Of a DNA stretch of 64,000 nt, positions 8,801 through 17,318 are shown one piece after another; position 1 is the first letter of the stretch; every line of letters begins with the position of its first letter. The translations under genes and the position numbers were made by a program. The stretch is taken from contig NZ_JAARML010000003.1 in NCBI RefSeq assembly GCF_011759375.1, positions 558,001 through 622,000 on the forward strand, written 5' to 3'. Origin of the DNA: Paraflavitalea devenefica. Its GTDB lineage: Bacteria > Bacteroidota > Bacteroidia > Chitinophagales > Chitinophagaceae. The notes under the pieces are model-generated. The model ran no database searches and was not told the DNA's origin. It was given only the letters and a program-made list of their open reading frames with translations.

Positions 8801-10893
8801 TCATGTACCTTAATAACCGGGAAGGATACAACCAGTCGCACTTCTTCCAGCAGGGAAAATCAACGGCCGAACGTATGTACCTGGATACAACATCCAGGCA
8901 ATGGAAATATGGAAAAAGAAAGAACCAGCTTTTTGTGAAGAACTGTATTTATCAGACAGGTTGTAGTGTGGAAAGGGAATTTACAGTAGCTGTAAATGAC
9001 AATGATTATATCCGGAGCGCCTGCATTGGTAAATCACTTGTATTTAATGTATTTGACAGTGTCACCTTTAAGCCCTGGGTCAATTCGGATGCCAATGGAA
9101 ACGGCCTGAAACGGTATGGAAGCGCTGATAACGCTTGTGGAAGCACCAGGAAGTGGAATTTTGAGTTCTCGTATCTGACGCCAGCCAGTCGTAAGCTGAT
9201 GATGGATTTTATGGATAGCATCCCTGTTGGCAATTTTGTAGTGGTACGCACCTTTGACTACAATAATCCCAATTCTTTGACCCCCACCTGGCAGAATGAT
9301 ACTTTGTTGTATGGCTCCGATAATTCCCTCTATCATAAATTATCGCAGGCAGGATTTGTGGACATAGATTCTATCAATGAGCTCAGGGCCTGGATATTCA
9401 TTTACCAGAAAGGCCATGCACAGGATTTTATACCGAAGTCGGCCTTTACTGACACTTTCACCACCAAAACAACCCTGACAGCCAATTGTTATACGATCGA
9501 TACAGTGGGATATATTTCTTCTCCTGTATTAGGACCTGCCAAAGAATGGAAGGAACTGCATTGGCATGGCACTTCCCAGGAGACCCCTTCTACCGACCAT
9601 GCAAGCGTAAGTGTGATAGGTATCAACTCAAACTTTGTTGAAACACCGCTCATGACGGTTGATAAAAGTGTAACCCAGGTTGATCTGTCGTCTGTGATTG
9701 CAAAAGATTATCCTTATATGAGGCTGAAAATGCGTAATGCCGACTCTGTGAGCCAAACGCCCTATCAGCTCGATTACTGGCGTGTTTACTATACGCCTAT
9801 GCCGGAGGGCTCCCTGGCGGCCAACGTGTTCCTACAGACAAAAGACACCGTCGAAGCCGGTGAACCTTACAAATTCGCCATTGCCTTTAAAAATATCAGT
9901 AAGGCCGACTTTGACAGTATGAACATTAAAGCCATCGTTACTGATAATAGCAATATACCGCATACGATTACGATACCTAAAAAGAAGGCCATCGTTTCGG
10001 GTGATACGCTCACCGTTTCCCTCGACCTGGATTCAACAGACAAATTTATCGGGAATAATACCTTGTATATTGATGTTAATCCCGATAATGACCAGTTGGA
10101 GCAGTATCATTTCAATAATTTCCTTTACCGTAACTTCTATGTGAAGCCGGATAAAACCAATCCGTTCCTGGATGTTACGTTTGATGGGGTGCATATCCTT
10201 AACCGGGATATTGTTTCTGCCAAGCCCCATATACAGATCAGGTTGAAGGATGAAGCAAAGCATCTGTTACTCAATGATACCAGCCTGAGCTCAGTGCAGG
10301 TGAAATACCCGGATAATACTACCCGTACTTACCATTTTGACAATGATACACTACGGTTTACGCCGGCAACCAGCGGCACGGATAATTCGGCCCTCATTGA
10401 CTTTACGCCGGCCTTTACCAGCCAAACCAATCCTGAAGGAGATGAGTATGAGCTCATTATTAAGGGTAGCGACAGAAGTGGTAACAGAGCCGGTAGCACG
10501 GAATACAGGATATCTTTCAGGGTTATCAACAAGCCGATGATATCCAACCTGCTGAATTATCCAAATCCGTTCAGCACTTCTACTGCCTTTGTATTTACTA
10601 TCACAGGCAGTGAAATGCCGCAGAATATAAAGATCCAGGTATTGACGGTAACCGGTAAAATAGTACGGGAAATAACCATTAATGAACTGGGCCCCTTGCG
10701 GATTGGCAGGAATATCACTGAGTTCAAATGGGATGGTACAGACCAGTATGGCCAGAAGCTGGCCAATGGCGTTTACCTTTACCGGGTAGTTACCAGCCTG
10801 AATGGAAGAACCATGGAGAAATACAAGGCCAGGAATGACGATACGGATAAGTTTTTCACCAATGGCTATGGAAAAATGTATTTGATGAGATAA
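5824..10893 (+). CDS. Gingipain-like C25 peptidase/type IX secretion sortase-like protein (PorU2 type) with C-terminal sorting domain
   Basis: 1689 residues from the ATG at 5824; signal peptide MKRIFTLLLMLAALSGAGQ. A PorU-like N-terminal beta-sandwich precedes a C25 (gingipain) caspase-like domain. The catalytic His is in NYFGHSS (residue 640) and the Cys in VNGCNAG (residue 670), so the dyad is intact. A long run of beta-sandwich/Ig-like, CARDB-like segments follows (about 800-1560). The protein ends in a FlgD-like/type A sorting domain: LNYPNPFS, FKWDGTDQYGQKLANGVYLYRV. Classical PorU sortase lacks such a long Ig region; Chitinophagaceae carry this longer form, often named PorU2. It may attach substrates to the surface or may itself be a secreted protease. 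Confidence 0.82.
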   Translation: MKRIFTLLLMLAALSGAGQSFNNEWIKFNQTYYKFKVANYEGLLRISKATLDAAGIGDAQVQFFELWRNGVKVPFYPSVASGTLPSNGYLEFWAQQNDGKPDRALYRDPSYQHADKYSLFTDTAVYFLSVNTDQSGSRYVDVTNNTGGPVPPVEPYFMHTAGKYFNDKINLGFAVDLKEYLYSSSYDKGEYWSSGSITPAVSNSTSLNNLYVYGSGPDATLKFGVSGNALNARTVKVNVGGTLVKDVVMDYFNDLHTTATVPLTNISSGTATVQFTNGSAIATDRFVASYYELTYPREFKFGNATNFKFTLPAKAAGYFLAIKDFNYGSLPPVLYDMALGERYVGDITTTPGSILFALPGSAAARNLVLVNAGAANVGAVNALTSKTFVNYSLAANQGNYLIISHPLLYTGSSGNNPVNDYKAYRESSDGGSNKVLIANIDELVDQFAFGIKKHPLSVRNFIRYARATFADQLKDVLLIGRGMVYTEYWGRQSDPLADRLNIIPTFGHPASDNLLSAATLTSTVSLTPIGRLSVVNGREIEDYLEKVKEYESVQRNAPNTLAGRGWMKNVVQVTGSSDSYLGTVLCNYMGVYKQIIEDTLFGGKASTFCKILAGTSDQSMTDQINRLFGEGICFLNYFGHSSATNLEFNLDNPQNYNNQGKYPVFFVNGCNAGNFFTWYPQRLSANETLSEKFVLAKQRGSIAFVASTHFGIVNYLNLYLTNLYNTIGRTDYNKTLGETSRDAFQLMINATGPSDFYTRLHAEQITLNGDPALRINAQGRPDYAIEESMVMVNPSFISIAETHFELKASFINLGRAVSDSIVVQVKQQYPNGSTAILYREKIAGIRYMDSVNLMVPIVATRDKGSHIFTISVDDAGEVDEVTENNNTVTKLVNIYQDEARPTYPYNYAIIKDPTQKLIASTANPFSALKEYIMEVDTSEKFNSFDKRSRTVSATGGIVEFDPQLSYKDSTVYYWRVSPVPPANGSYQWSNHSFMYLNNREGYNQSHFFQQGKSTAERMYLDTTSRQWKYGKRKNQLFVKNCIYQTGCSVEREFTVAVNDNDYIRSACIGKSLVFNVFDSVTFKPWVNSDANGNGLKRYGSADNACGSTRKWNFEFSYLTPASRKLMMDFMDSIPVGNFVVVRTFDYNNPNSLTPTWQNDTLLYGSDNSLYHKLSQAGFVDIDSINELRAWIFIYQKGHAQDFIPKSAFTDTFTTKTTLTANCYTIDTVGYISSPVLGPAKEWKELHWHGTSQETPSTDHASVSVIGINSNFVETPLMTVDKSVTQVDLSSVIAKDYPYMRLKMRNADSVSQTPYQLDYWRVYYTPMPEGSLAANVFLQTKDTVEAGEPYKFAIAFKNISKADFDSMNIKAIVTDNSNIPHTITIPKKKAIVSGDTLTVSLDLDSTDKFIGNNTLYIDVNPDNDQLEQYHFNNFLYRNFYVKPDKTNPFLDVTFDGVHILNRDIVSAKPHIQIRLKDEAKHLLLNDTSLSSVQVKYPDNTTRTYHFDNDTLRFTPATSGTDNSALIDFTPAFTSQTNPEGDEYELIIKGSDRSGNRAGSTEYRISFRVINKPMISNLLNYPNPFSTSTAFVFTITGSEMPQNIKIQVLTVTGKIVREITINELGPLRIGRNITEFKWDGTDQYGQKLANGVYLYRVVTSLNGRTMEKYKARNDDTDKFFTNGYGKMYLMR

Positions 10894-10909
10894 TGACAAC
10901 AGGTTACAA

Positions 10910-10917
10910 TATATTTG
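10910..10917 (+). promoter_or_regulatory. Possible -7 element for the carbamoyltransferase operon
   Basis: TATATTTG is an exact TAnnTTTG match 31 bp before the ATG at 10949. Initiation here would begin within the terminator hairpin of the preceding gene, so stop and start signals overlap. The nearest TTTG (10881-10884) is 25 nt away, longer than usual. Confidence 0.4.
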
Positions 10918-10918
10918 A

Positions 10919-10944
10919 AGCTGCCTGAAAAGGCAGCTTTTTTT
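10919..10944 (+). terminator. Intrinsic terminator after the C25 protein gene
   Basis: AGCTGCC (10919-10925) pairs with GGCAGCT (10932-10938), followed by seven T. It ends only 5 nt before the next start codon. Confidence 0.85.
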
Positions 10945-10948
10945 AATT

Positions 10949-12814
10949 ATGACAATTTTAGGTATATCCGCATTTTATCACGATGCTGCTGCTGCTATTA
11001 TCCAGGATGGTGAAGTAATAGCTGCAGCTCAGGAAGAGCGTTTTACCCGCAGGAAGCATGATCCTTCTTTTCCGGTACAGGCCATACGGTTTTGCCTTGC
11101 GTATACCGGATGTTCGATCAATGATCTTGATGCCATTGTATTCTATGATAAGCCTTTATTAAAATTTGAACGCCTGCTGGAAACCTACTATGCCCATGCA
11201 CCCAGGGGGGTAAGGTCCTTTATACTGTCAATGCCTGTCTGGCTTAAGGAAAAACTATTCCTGAAAAAACTGATCTGGGAGGCATTGGATACTGTTGAAA
11301 AGGTGAACAGGAAGAAAGTAAAATTACTTTTTCCTGAACATCATCTTTCACATGCTGCCAGTGCTTTTTACCCCTCTCCCTATGAGCGCGCGGCCATACT
11401 CACTATTGATGGGGTGGGGGAATGGGCCACAGCATCCATCTGCCTGGGTGAAGGGAACAGGATCACTGTATTAAAGGAACTTCATTTTCCCCATTCCCTC
11501 GGGTTGTTCTATTCTGCATTCACTTACTATTGCGGCTTTAAGGTAAACTCCGGTGAATACAAACTGATGGGGTTGGCGCCGTATGGTGATCCCGGCAGCG
11601 AACGGGTAAAGCGGTTTAAAGAGACCATAAAAGAAAAACTGATTGACATCAAAGAGGATGGTTCCGTTTTCATGAACCAGTCCTATTATAACTATCCGGT
11701 TGGGCTGGCAATGGCAAAGGATGCCAAATGGGAAGTCTTGTTTGGTTTTCCCAGGCGTGTAGCAGAAGCGCCTGTTGAGCAACATCATTGCGACCTTGCC
11801 CTGGCGGCTCAGCAGGTGCTGGAAGAAGCGGTGTTCAATATGGCAAGGGAAGCAAAAAGAATAACCAATGCCGATTACCTGTGTATGGCAGGAGGTGTTG
11901 CCCTGAATTGCGTGGCCAATGGCAAACTGGATACAGCCCAACTGTTCAAGCAACTATATATACAACCGGCTGCCGGAGATGCAGGAGGGGCGCTGGGCGC
12001 TGCTTATGCTGCTTATCACATATATTATAACAAAGCAAGGGAAAAGCACAACGCGTGCAGTGATGGCCTGAAAGGTGCTTTGCTGGGGACTGCTTACAGT
12101 GATACACAGATACTGTCTGTGCTCAGAAAATACAATGCTTCTTTCGACTTCTTTGACGATGAGAATGCCATGCTGGAGAAGGCGGCTGCGCTGATCGCCG
12201 CCGGCAATATAACAGGCTGGCATCAGGGCCGTATGGAGTTTGGCCCCAGGGCGCTGGGCGCCAGAAGCATTCTGGCCGATGTACGTGACCCTGAGATGCA
12301 AAAGAAACTGAACCTCAAAATAAAATACCGGGAAGGCTTCAGGCCCTTTGCACCTATTGTATTGGCGGAAGAGGTGAGTAACTATTTTGAGCATGCAGGT
12401 ATATCGCCTTATATGTTATTGGTGAAACCGGTAAAAAGGGACCGGCAGGTACCTTATCCTGCGGAATACAACGGTACAAGCATGCTGGAGAAGTTGTATT
12501 TTCGGCGAAGCGACATGCCGGCTATAACGCATATTGACTACTCTGCACGCATTCAAACGGTACATAAAGAAACCAACTTCCGGTTGTGGAAATTACTGCA
12601 CTATATGAAAGAGCAAACAGGCTATGCGGTAATGGTAAATACCAGTTTTAATGTACGCGGAGAGCCTATTGTTAATACGCCGGACGACGCCTATAAGTGC
12701 TTTATGCGCACAAGCATGGATTACCTGGTGATCGGTAATTTTATATTGCGTAAGCAGGACCAACCGGCCTGGACCGAAAATGCTGATTGGAAAAATGAAA
12801 TTAAGCCGGATTAA
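10949..12814 (+). CDS. O-carbamoyltransferase, NodU/CmcH/SxtI family
   Basis: 621 residues, normal for the family. These enzymes make carbamoyl-adenylate from carbamoyl phosphate and ATP and pass the carbamoyl group to a hydroxyl on a sugar, antibiotic or toxin. The N-terminal domain has the actin-like ATPase fold: ILGISAFYHDAAAA, AAQEERFTRRKHD, the metal-binding HHLSHAASAF and YKLMGLAPYGD. The C-terminal YrdC-like lobe has GRMEFGPRALGARSILAD and FRPFAPIV. Downstream genes for a DUF5989 microprotein and an SxtJ-like protein follow within 50 bp, the trio seen around carbamoyltransferases such as SxtI. Further membrane and radical SAM genes follow, pointing to a cell-surface glycan or small-molecule target. 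The acceptor is unknown. Confidence 0.93.
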   Translation: MTILGISAFYHDAAAAIIQDGEVIAAAQEERFTRRKHDPSFPVQAIRFCLAYTGCSINDLDAIVFYDKPLLKFERLLETYYAHAPRGVRSFILSMPVWLKEKLFLKKLIWEALDTVEKVNRKKVKLLFPEHHLSHAASAFYPSPYERAAILTIDGVGEWATASICLGEGNRITVLKELHFPHSLGLFYSAFTYYCGFKVNSGEYKLMGLAPYGDPGSERVKRFKETIKEKLIDIKEDGSVFMNQSYYNYPVGLAMAKDAKWEVLFGFPRRVAEAPVEQHHCDLALAAQQVLEEAVFNMAREAKRITNADYLCMAGGVALNCVANGKLDTAQLFKQLYIQPAAGDAGGALGAAYAAYHIYYNKAREKHNACSDGLKGALLGTAYSDTQILSVLRKYNASFDFFDDENAMLEKAAALIAAGNITGWHQGRMEFGPRALGARSILADVRDPEMQKKLNLKIKYREGFRPFAPIVLAEEVSNYFEHAGISPYMLLVKPVKRDRQVPYPAEYNGTSMLEKLYFRRSDMPAITHIDYSARIQTVHKETNFRLWKLLHYMKEQTGYAVMVNTSFNVRGEPIVNTPDDAYKCFMRTSMDYLVIGNFILRKQDQPAWTENADWKNEIKPD

Positions 12815-12857
12815 CAGCCGGCAACCCATCTTTTATAAACGACAATTAGGGAATATC

Positions 12858-13007
12858 ATGGATTTCTTAAAAGATCTCTGGGCCTTCTTAAAAGTAAGAA
12901 AAAAATGGTGGCTCGCACCCATTATTATCATCCTGCTATTGGTCGGCATCCTGCTGGTGCTGGGCGGTGGATCGGCCATGGCCCCTTTTATTTACACCTT
13001 ATTCTGA
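12858..13007 (+). CDS. DUF5989 family membrane microprotein (SxtK-like)
   Basis: 49 residues from the ATG at 12858. MDFLKDLWAFLKVRKKWW is an amphipathic, basic N-terminus. One hydrophobic helix follows (about residues 20-37, LAPIIIILLLVGILLVLGGG). This pattern of FLxDLWxFLxxRKKWWL plus one transmembrane helix is the DUF5989 signature as I recall it. It lies 43 bp after the carbamoyltransferase gene and 4 bp before the SxtJ-like gene, so all three are probably translated from one message. No biochemical role is known; a membrane anchor or adaptor for the soluble carbamoyltransferase is a guess. Confidence 0.82.
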   Translation: MDFLKDLWAFLKVRKKWWLAPIIIILLLVGILLVLGGGSAMAPFIYTLF

Positions 13008-13011
13008 TCAC

Positions 13012-13368
13012 ATGACAAAGAAAAACAGCACGGCAACTATATTGGTACTGGTGATAGCCTGTATTGTATTATTTTGGCTGACGGGAAAGAAGTACTTCTT
13101 ACCAGTGGCCCTTCTTCTTGGCTTTTCAGGCATACTTTCCCCTTATATCGCCGATAAAATACACTGGTTGTGGATGAAGCTGGGTGAAGGGCTTGGGTAT
13201 ATTACAGGACGCATAATAATAACATTGATATTTTTTCTCCTCTTGTACCCGCTGTCATTGCTGTCGAAGCTCTTTAGAAAAAATAATCAATTAAAACCAG
13301 GCGCTGAAAGTTATTTTGAAGTCCGGAATTTTGTGTATACCAGGGAAAGCATGGAAAACACCTGGTGA
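13012..13368 (+). CDS. SxtJ-like membrane protein
   Basis: 118 residues from the ATG at 13012, 4 bp after the previous stop. Three to four hydrophobic segments are visible (near residues 9-23, 29-45 and 64-85), including TATILVLVIACIVLFW and ITGRIIITLIFFLLLYPLSLL. The IHWLWMKLGEGLGYITGRI stretch is the recognisable part of the SxtJ family. SxtJ is encoded beside the carbamoyltransferase SxtI in saxitoxin clusters and with similar enzymes elsewhere, without an assigned function. The tail after residue 90 is soluble and polar. The gene overlaps the start region of the next one. Confidence 0.75.
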   Translation: MTKKNSTATILVLVIACIVLFWLTGKKYFLPVALLLGFSGILSPYIADKIHWLWMKLGEGLGYITGRIIITLIFFLLLYPLSLLSKLFRKNNQLKPGAESYFEVRNFVYTRESMENTW

Positions 13369-13385
13369 TCCATGGCTTCATCAGC

Positions 13386-14939
13386 ATGTTGAAACTTATT
13401 CAAAAAATACGCAGCAATAATTACATGGTAAAAAAGGCATTGGCTTGGTTTGCAAAATCCTCCTGGTGGTTGCAATGGTTAATAATAAGCATGCTGGCGC
13501 TGGTACTCTTTGCTCCGATCATTGGCAATTCATTTGTGAGTGACGACTTTTCCGTGCTTAAGAAGGTTTGTATAGACCGGCAGTTGAACATCAATGGTTT
13601 CTTCCGTCCCTTGTCGGACATTACCTTATTCATCAACTACCTGGTGGGTGGTTTCAATCCCGCCGGCTACTATTTAACGAATATTCTCCTGCATGCATTG
13701 GATGTACTTCTCCTGTTCCATTTTTGCCGGCGCTGGCAGTGGACCCCGGATACCCATAAGCAGTTGCTGTTTGCCGGTATAGCCGCTTTGCTTTTTCTTA
13801 CCTATCCCTTTCATAGCGAACCCGTGGTATGGATCCTGGGAAGGGCCTGTTTACTGGCGAACACCTTTGGCATGCTGGCGCTGGTGATCATGGTGAGTAC
13901 CTGGAAAGAACCCTATAAAATAGCCGGTGTTGCCGCCTGCTACTTTGTGGGCATGACAGGGTATGAGTCGGTAATGATATTGCCGGCAATGGTCTTCGTG
14001 TGGTTACTCGCCGGCAAGGCTGCTTTACGCCGGCACATAATATGGATGCTGACCCTGGGGCTTACCTTATCAGCGCATTTTATCATCCGGGTAAAAGCTT
14101 CCGGTGGCGTTACGGGCGAATATGGCGCCTCGCTGCTGAGTACGGACCCGCTGAAGGTATTAACGGGCGTGGTCAAAACGAGCGGCCGCTTTTTCCTGCC
14201 TCCCATGGAGCAAGGCAAGCTCATGACCCTACTTTTCATAATAGTGGCTGGCGCCCTCCTTTTTTTATTGTTCAAATTATGGAAACGCATACGGGCCGAC
14301 AGGCAGGCCGTGTACTTTTTGTTAAGCCAGCTTGCCTTCTTTCTCCTGGCCTCGCTGATCCCTTTTCTCATTAGCGTCAGTACACATACGTCAGAAAATG
14401 ACAGGTTCCTGCATCTCCCTTCCTTCTTTTTATGTGCCATCATGGCCTTTGTTATCGTCACCTTCTTCTACCAAAAAAATGCTTTGCTATGGGTGGTGGC
14501 CGGACTAACGCTGTACCAGGTCATTTGCCTGCAGCTTACCTTAATGAACTGGCGTAAAGCCTCTGCAGCCGTAGTCAGTATCCTGGACCGCCTGAAGAAT
14601 CGTGAACAGGGCCGGAACATCTATATTATTAACCTGCCCGAGGAAACGGAGGGGGCCTATATTTTCAGGGTAGGCTTCAGGGAAGCGTTAATACTACGCA
14701 ATATTGACACTGCCGGTGTAATAGTAATAAACCGGGCCAAAAGGGATACCCTGGTACAATGGCCTGGCATTCTGCAGCCCGGAAAAGTGAAACAGGGCAT
14801 TTTTATCCCGCCATCCACCTATATTCAGCAACAGGCAGATGGCGGAACAACAATAGGCGAGATGAACAGGCCGGGTATTCCCGTTCCCCCAAACAGTGTC
14901 ATCATCTATTGGAATAAACAGGAATGGATAGCGTTATAA
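13386..14939 (+). CDS. Polytopic membrane protein, GT-C glycosyltransferase-like
   Basis: About 517 residues with roughly ten hydrophobic helices. The start is uncertain: GTG 13365 overlaps the SxtJ-like stop, ATG 13386 is used here, and ATG 13425 has the A/T-rich leader favoured in this phylum. The first periplasmic loop has VSDDFSVLKK, and the next segments read LLHALDVLLLFHF and YPFHSEPVVWILGRA. That layout resembles the N-terminal part of lipid-linked-sugar mannosyltransferase-like (TMTC/PMT, GT-C) proteins, where an acidic pair in loop 1 is catalytic. The final 120 residues are soluble. Probable role: glycosyl transfer in the envelope, in line with the neighbouring carbamoyltransferase. 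No exact family is claimed. Confidence 0.6.
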   Translation: MLKLIQKIRSNNYMVKKALAWFAKSSWWLQWLIISMLALVLFAPIIGNSFVSDDFSVLKKVCIDRQLNINGFFRPLSDITLFINYLVGGFNPAGYYLTNILLHALDVLLLFHFCRRWQWTPDTHKQLLFAGIAALLFLTYPFHSEPVVWILGRACLLANTFGMLALVIMVSTWKEPYKIAGVAACYFVGMTGYESVMILPAMVFVWLLAGKAALRRHIIWMLTLGLTLSAHFIIRVKASGGVTGEYGASLLSTDPLKVLTGVVKTSGRFFLPPMEQGKLMTLLFIIVAGALLFLLFKLWKRIRADRQAVYFLLSQLAFFLLASLIPFLISVSTHTSENDRFLHLPSFFLCAIMAFVIVTFFYQKNALLWVVAGLTLYQVICLQLTLMNWRKASAAVVSILDRLKNREQGRNIYIINLPEETEGAYIFRVGFREALILRNIDTAGVIVINRAKRDTLVQWPGILQPGKVKQGIFIPPSTYIQQQADGGTTIGEMNRPGIPVPPNSVIIYWNKQEWIAL

Positions 14940-15032
14940 ATCGTGCCCTGCAGAAATATTAATTAAATTTGGATGCTTACGGTATCCGATATTTGTCCAG
15001 GCAGGCTTTTGAACACCATCTGAAAGAAGAGT

Positions 15033-16247
15033 ATGTACAACCTATCAAGCTATATTTCAAGGGGAAAAACGTTTCTGAACAACCAGTTATTTCCTGGTAA
15101 CAAGAAACTGTCTACCCTGATGATATATGCCACGGACTTATGTGATTCTGCCTGCAAGCATTGTCTCATCTGGGCAAAACGTCCCGTTCATTACCTCTCC
15201 TTTGAAAAGATAAAGGAGATCATGCAAGCTAAGTGTATCACCAAACATACGGCTGTTGGATTGGAAGGAGGAGAATTTATGTTGCACCCGGATGCCGAAA
15301 AGATCATGGAATGGTTTTACCACAATCATCCTCACTATGATCTCCTGTCCAACTGCCTGAAGCCTGGTAAACTCATTGAAGCCGTCAAAAAATACCCTCC
15401 CCAACGTCTGCTCATCTCACTGGACGGTACAGCAGATACCTACCTCTACATGCGCGGAAAACCGGGCTACCACAGTGTGCTGGAAGTGATTGAAGCCCTG
15501 CACAAAGTATTGCCCATGTCTGTCATGTTCACCTTATCGCCTTACAATGATTTTGACGATATGCAGCATGTGGCGGAAATATGCAGGAAATATGGCATAG
15601 ATATGCGCGTGGGGATATACAATGACATTGCTTTCTTCGATACCATTGATAAAGCCCATGAAACTGAAATAGGAAGCAGGAAGGGAGAGGAGCCCCTGCG
15701 TTTTTCCGAGGTAAATGAATGGAAACAATCAGACGCTTTCGGCCAGGCAAAAGCCCACAAAAAAGAAGAAATAGCAGGAGATATATCAGTTGCCAAACAT
15801 AACTATATGGCAGGGGGGAACTTCACAGATAAGATCCCTGCCATCATCAAGGAGTTCAGTGAAAACTATGACTTTCTTGTATTATACAATGAATGGAGAC
15901 AGGGAAACCTGAAAATGCGCTGTTACAGCATCCTGGATAGCCTGGTCATATTGCCCGATGGCGGGGTGCCCATCTGCCAAAACCTTGATCTCAAGCTGGG
16001 GAATGTTTTTGAGAAGAGCCTTGACGAGATATTTAATGGAGCAGCTACCCAGGAATTACATAAAGAGTATGTACACAATTGCAATCAATGCTGGCTGAAT
16101 TTTCACCGTAAATACGATGTAATCCTGTACCGTACCTTCGAGAAATACTTTGGAAAGTTCCTGACCTCCAAAATGTTTGGCTACTATCAATGGGAGTCCG
16201 ACGCCCGCACTACCTATGCCGGCTACTTTAAAAAAGCCGGACAATAA
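15033..16247 (+). CDS. Radical SAM protein with SPASM-like C-terminal domain
   Basis: 404 residues. The radical SAM cluster motif Cx3Cx2C is at C37, C41 and C44 (TDLCDSACKHC), where a 4Fe-4S cluster cleaves S-adenosylmethionine. GLEGGEFMLHPD is the glycine-rich SAM-binding strand. Near the C-terminus, CYSILDSLVILPDGGVPICQN and, about 50 residues on, CNQC form a SPASM/twitch-type auxiliary cluster region. Such enzymes modify peptides, sugars or lipids. The gene lies 93 bp after the GT-C-like gene in the same direction and may share its transcript. Substrate unknown. Confidence 0.85.
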   Translation: MYNLSSYISRGKTFLNNQLFPGNKKLSTLMIYATDLCDSACKHCLIWAKRPVHYLSFEKIKEIMQAKCITKHTAVGLEGGEFMLHPDAEKIMEWFYHNHPHYDLLSNCLKPGKLIEAVKKYPPQRLLISLDGTADTYLYMRGKPGYHSVLEVIEALHKVLPMSVMFTLSPYNDFDDMQHVAEICRKYGIDMRVGIYNDIAFFDTIDKAHETEIGSRKGEEPLRFSEVNEWKQSDAFGQAKAHKKEEIAGDISVAKHNYMAGGNFTDKIPAIIKEFSENYDFLVLYNEWRQGNLKMRCYSILDSLVILPDGGVPICQNLDLKLGNVFEKSLDEIFNGAATQELHKEYVHNCNQCWLNFHRKYDVILYRTFEKYFGKFLTSKMFGYYQWESDARTTYAGYFKKAGQ

Positions 16248-16255
16248 GTTATCTT

Positions 16256-17305
16256 CTAAGAACGCATGCCTGCCGCATTCATTTTTTCCAGTAATTCATA
16301 AGTATCCACCAGGCTTTGCAGGTTGTGTTGCTTGTCCTGTATACCTTGTTCTGTCATACTTACAAAGTGTTCAATCTCGCCCAGGAAGCCCTGCAGGGCA
16401 AGGCTATTATGAGCGGCCGTTAATGAAAAGCCGTTATTGTCGAGGTATACCTTTTGGTGCACAGGCGATTTAAAGATCTTTTCCAGCGGGAGGCTTAAAA
16501 AGCGGGCAGGTTTTTCAATGCCGGTAAGCCTGAACGGGTAACTGGCATGCAGCACATCGCCGGTAGTATTTATTTGCAGCTCATCAATAGCCGATTGCCA
16601 GGAATGATCGGTAGACAAATGAAGCATACCAGTGATCCCGCAATGATGCGTAACATGCACAAAGAAAGTGGCATTATCTTTCCCGGAACTATGTATTGTT
16701 GATTGGGCTATTGGGCCAAAAAGATGAATAAGGTTATCAACAGGATGAATGAACAATTCAACAGGTGGGTTCCCTTCCGGGTAAGGTCCTGTAAGGTACC
16801 GGTAACTGTAATTCTTTGTTTTGGCCCGGTATGGCTGCAGCAGGTTATTAATAGCCGAAAAGCGTTTCTGCAATCCTGGCTGGCAATTGGCAGTTCCCTG
16901 GTACCCGATCAGCGTGGTAAGTTCCTGTAATGAAAAACAGGGCGGCTTTTCAACAAATACCTGTTTTCCGGCCTGCAATAGCCGGCTTACGATCCCATAG
17001 TGCTGCGTGGGCGAGGCGCTTACAAATACGCCTTTAATGGAGCTGTCCTGCAAAATATCGCCGATGTTATCCGTACCTACACAACCGGTAAAATGGCCCG
17101 CCATCTTTTGGGCATTCTGTATATGCAGGGTGCAGATCTTGCTGAGTGGAATACCCAGGTACTGGATAACCGGGTACAGGTTGCTGATGCTGTGCTGTCC
17201 CACCCCAATGAATGCATATTGGTGCTTATAATTCGAATGCTTATCAAGGAACTTCTTTTTCCTGGCCGTTTTATATCGCTCAATAAGGCGTTGGGTATAC
17301 ATCAT
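16256..17305 (-). CDS. Gfo/Idh/MocA family oxidoreductase
   Basis: 349 residues. The N-terminal Rossmann fold begins with HQYAFIGVGQHSISNLYPV, a variant of the usual GxGxxG. VFVSASPTQHYGIVSRLLQAGKQVFVEKPP contains the family's EKP signature, which positions substrate and nicotinamide. The C-terminal domain has HPVDNLIHLFG, where His and Asp are the usual catalytic pair. Family members oxidise or reduce sugars and sugar nucleotides with NAD(P). The first glycine-loop positions are less canonical than normal. It faces the radical SAM gene (9 bp between stops) and starts 13 bp after the riboflavin synthase stop, so it is cotranscribed with that gene. Confidence 0.85.
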   Translation of the reverse strand: MMYTQRLIERYKTARKKKFLDKHSNYKHQYAFIGVGQHSISNLYPVIQYLGIPLSKICTLHIQNAQKMAGHFTGCVGTDNIGDILQDSSIKGVFVSASPTQHYGIVSRLLQAGKQVFVEKPPCFSLQELTTLIGYQGTANCQPGLQKRFSAINNLLQPYRAKTKNYSYRYLTGPYPEGNPPVELFIHPVDNLIHLFGPIAQSTIHSSGKDNATFFVHVTHHCGITGMLHLSTDHSWQSAIDELQINTTGDVLHASYPFRLTGIEKPARFLSLPLEKIFKSPVHQKVYLDNNGFSLTAAHNSLALQGFLGEIEHFVSMTEQGIQDKQHNLQSLVDTYELLEKMNAAGMRS

Positions 17306-17318
17306 TGGAAATTAAGGA

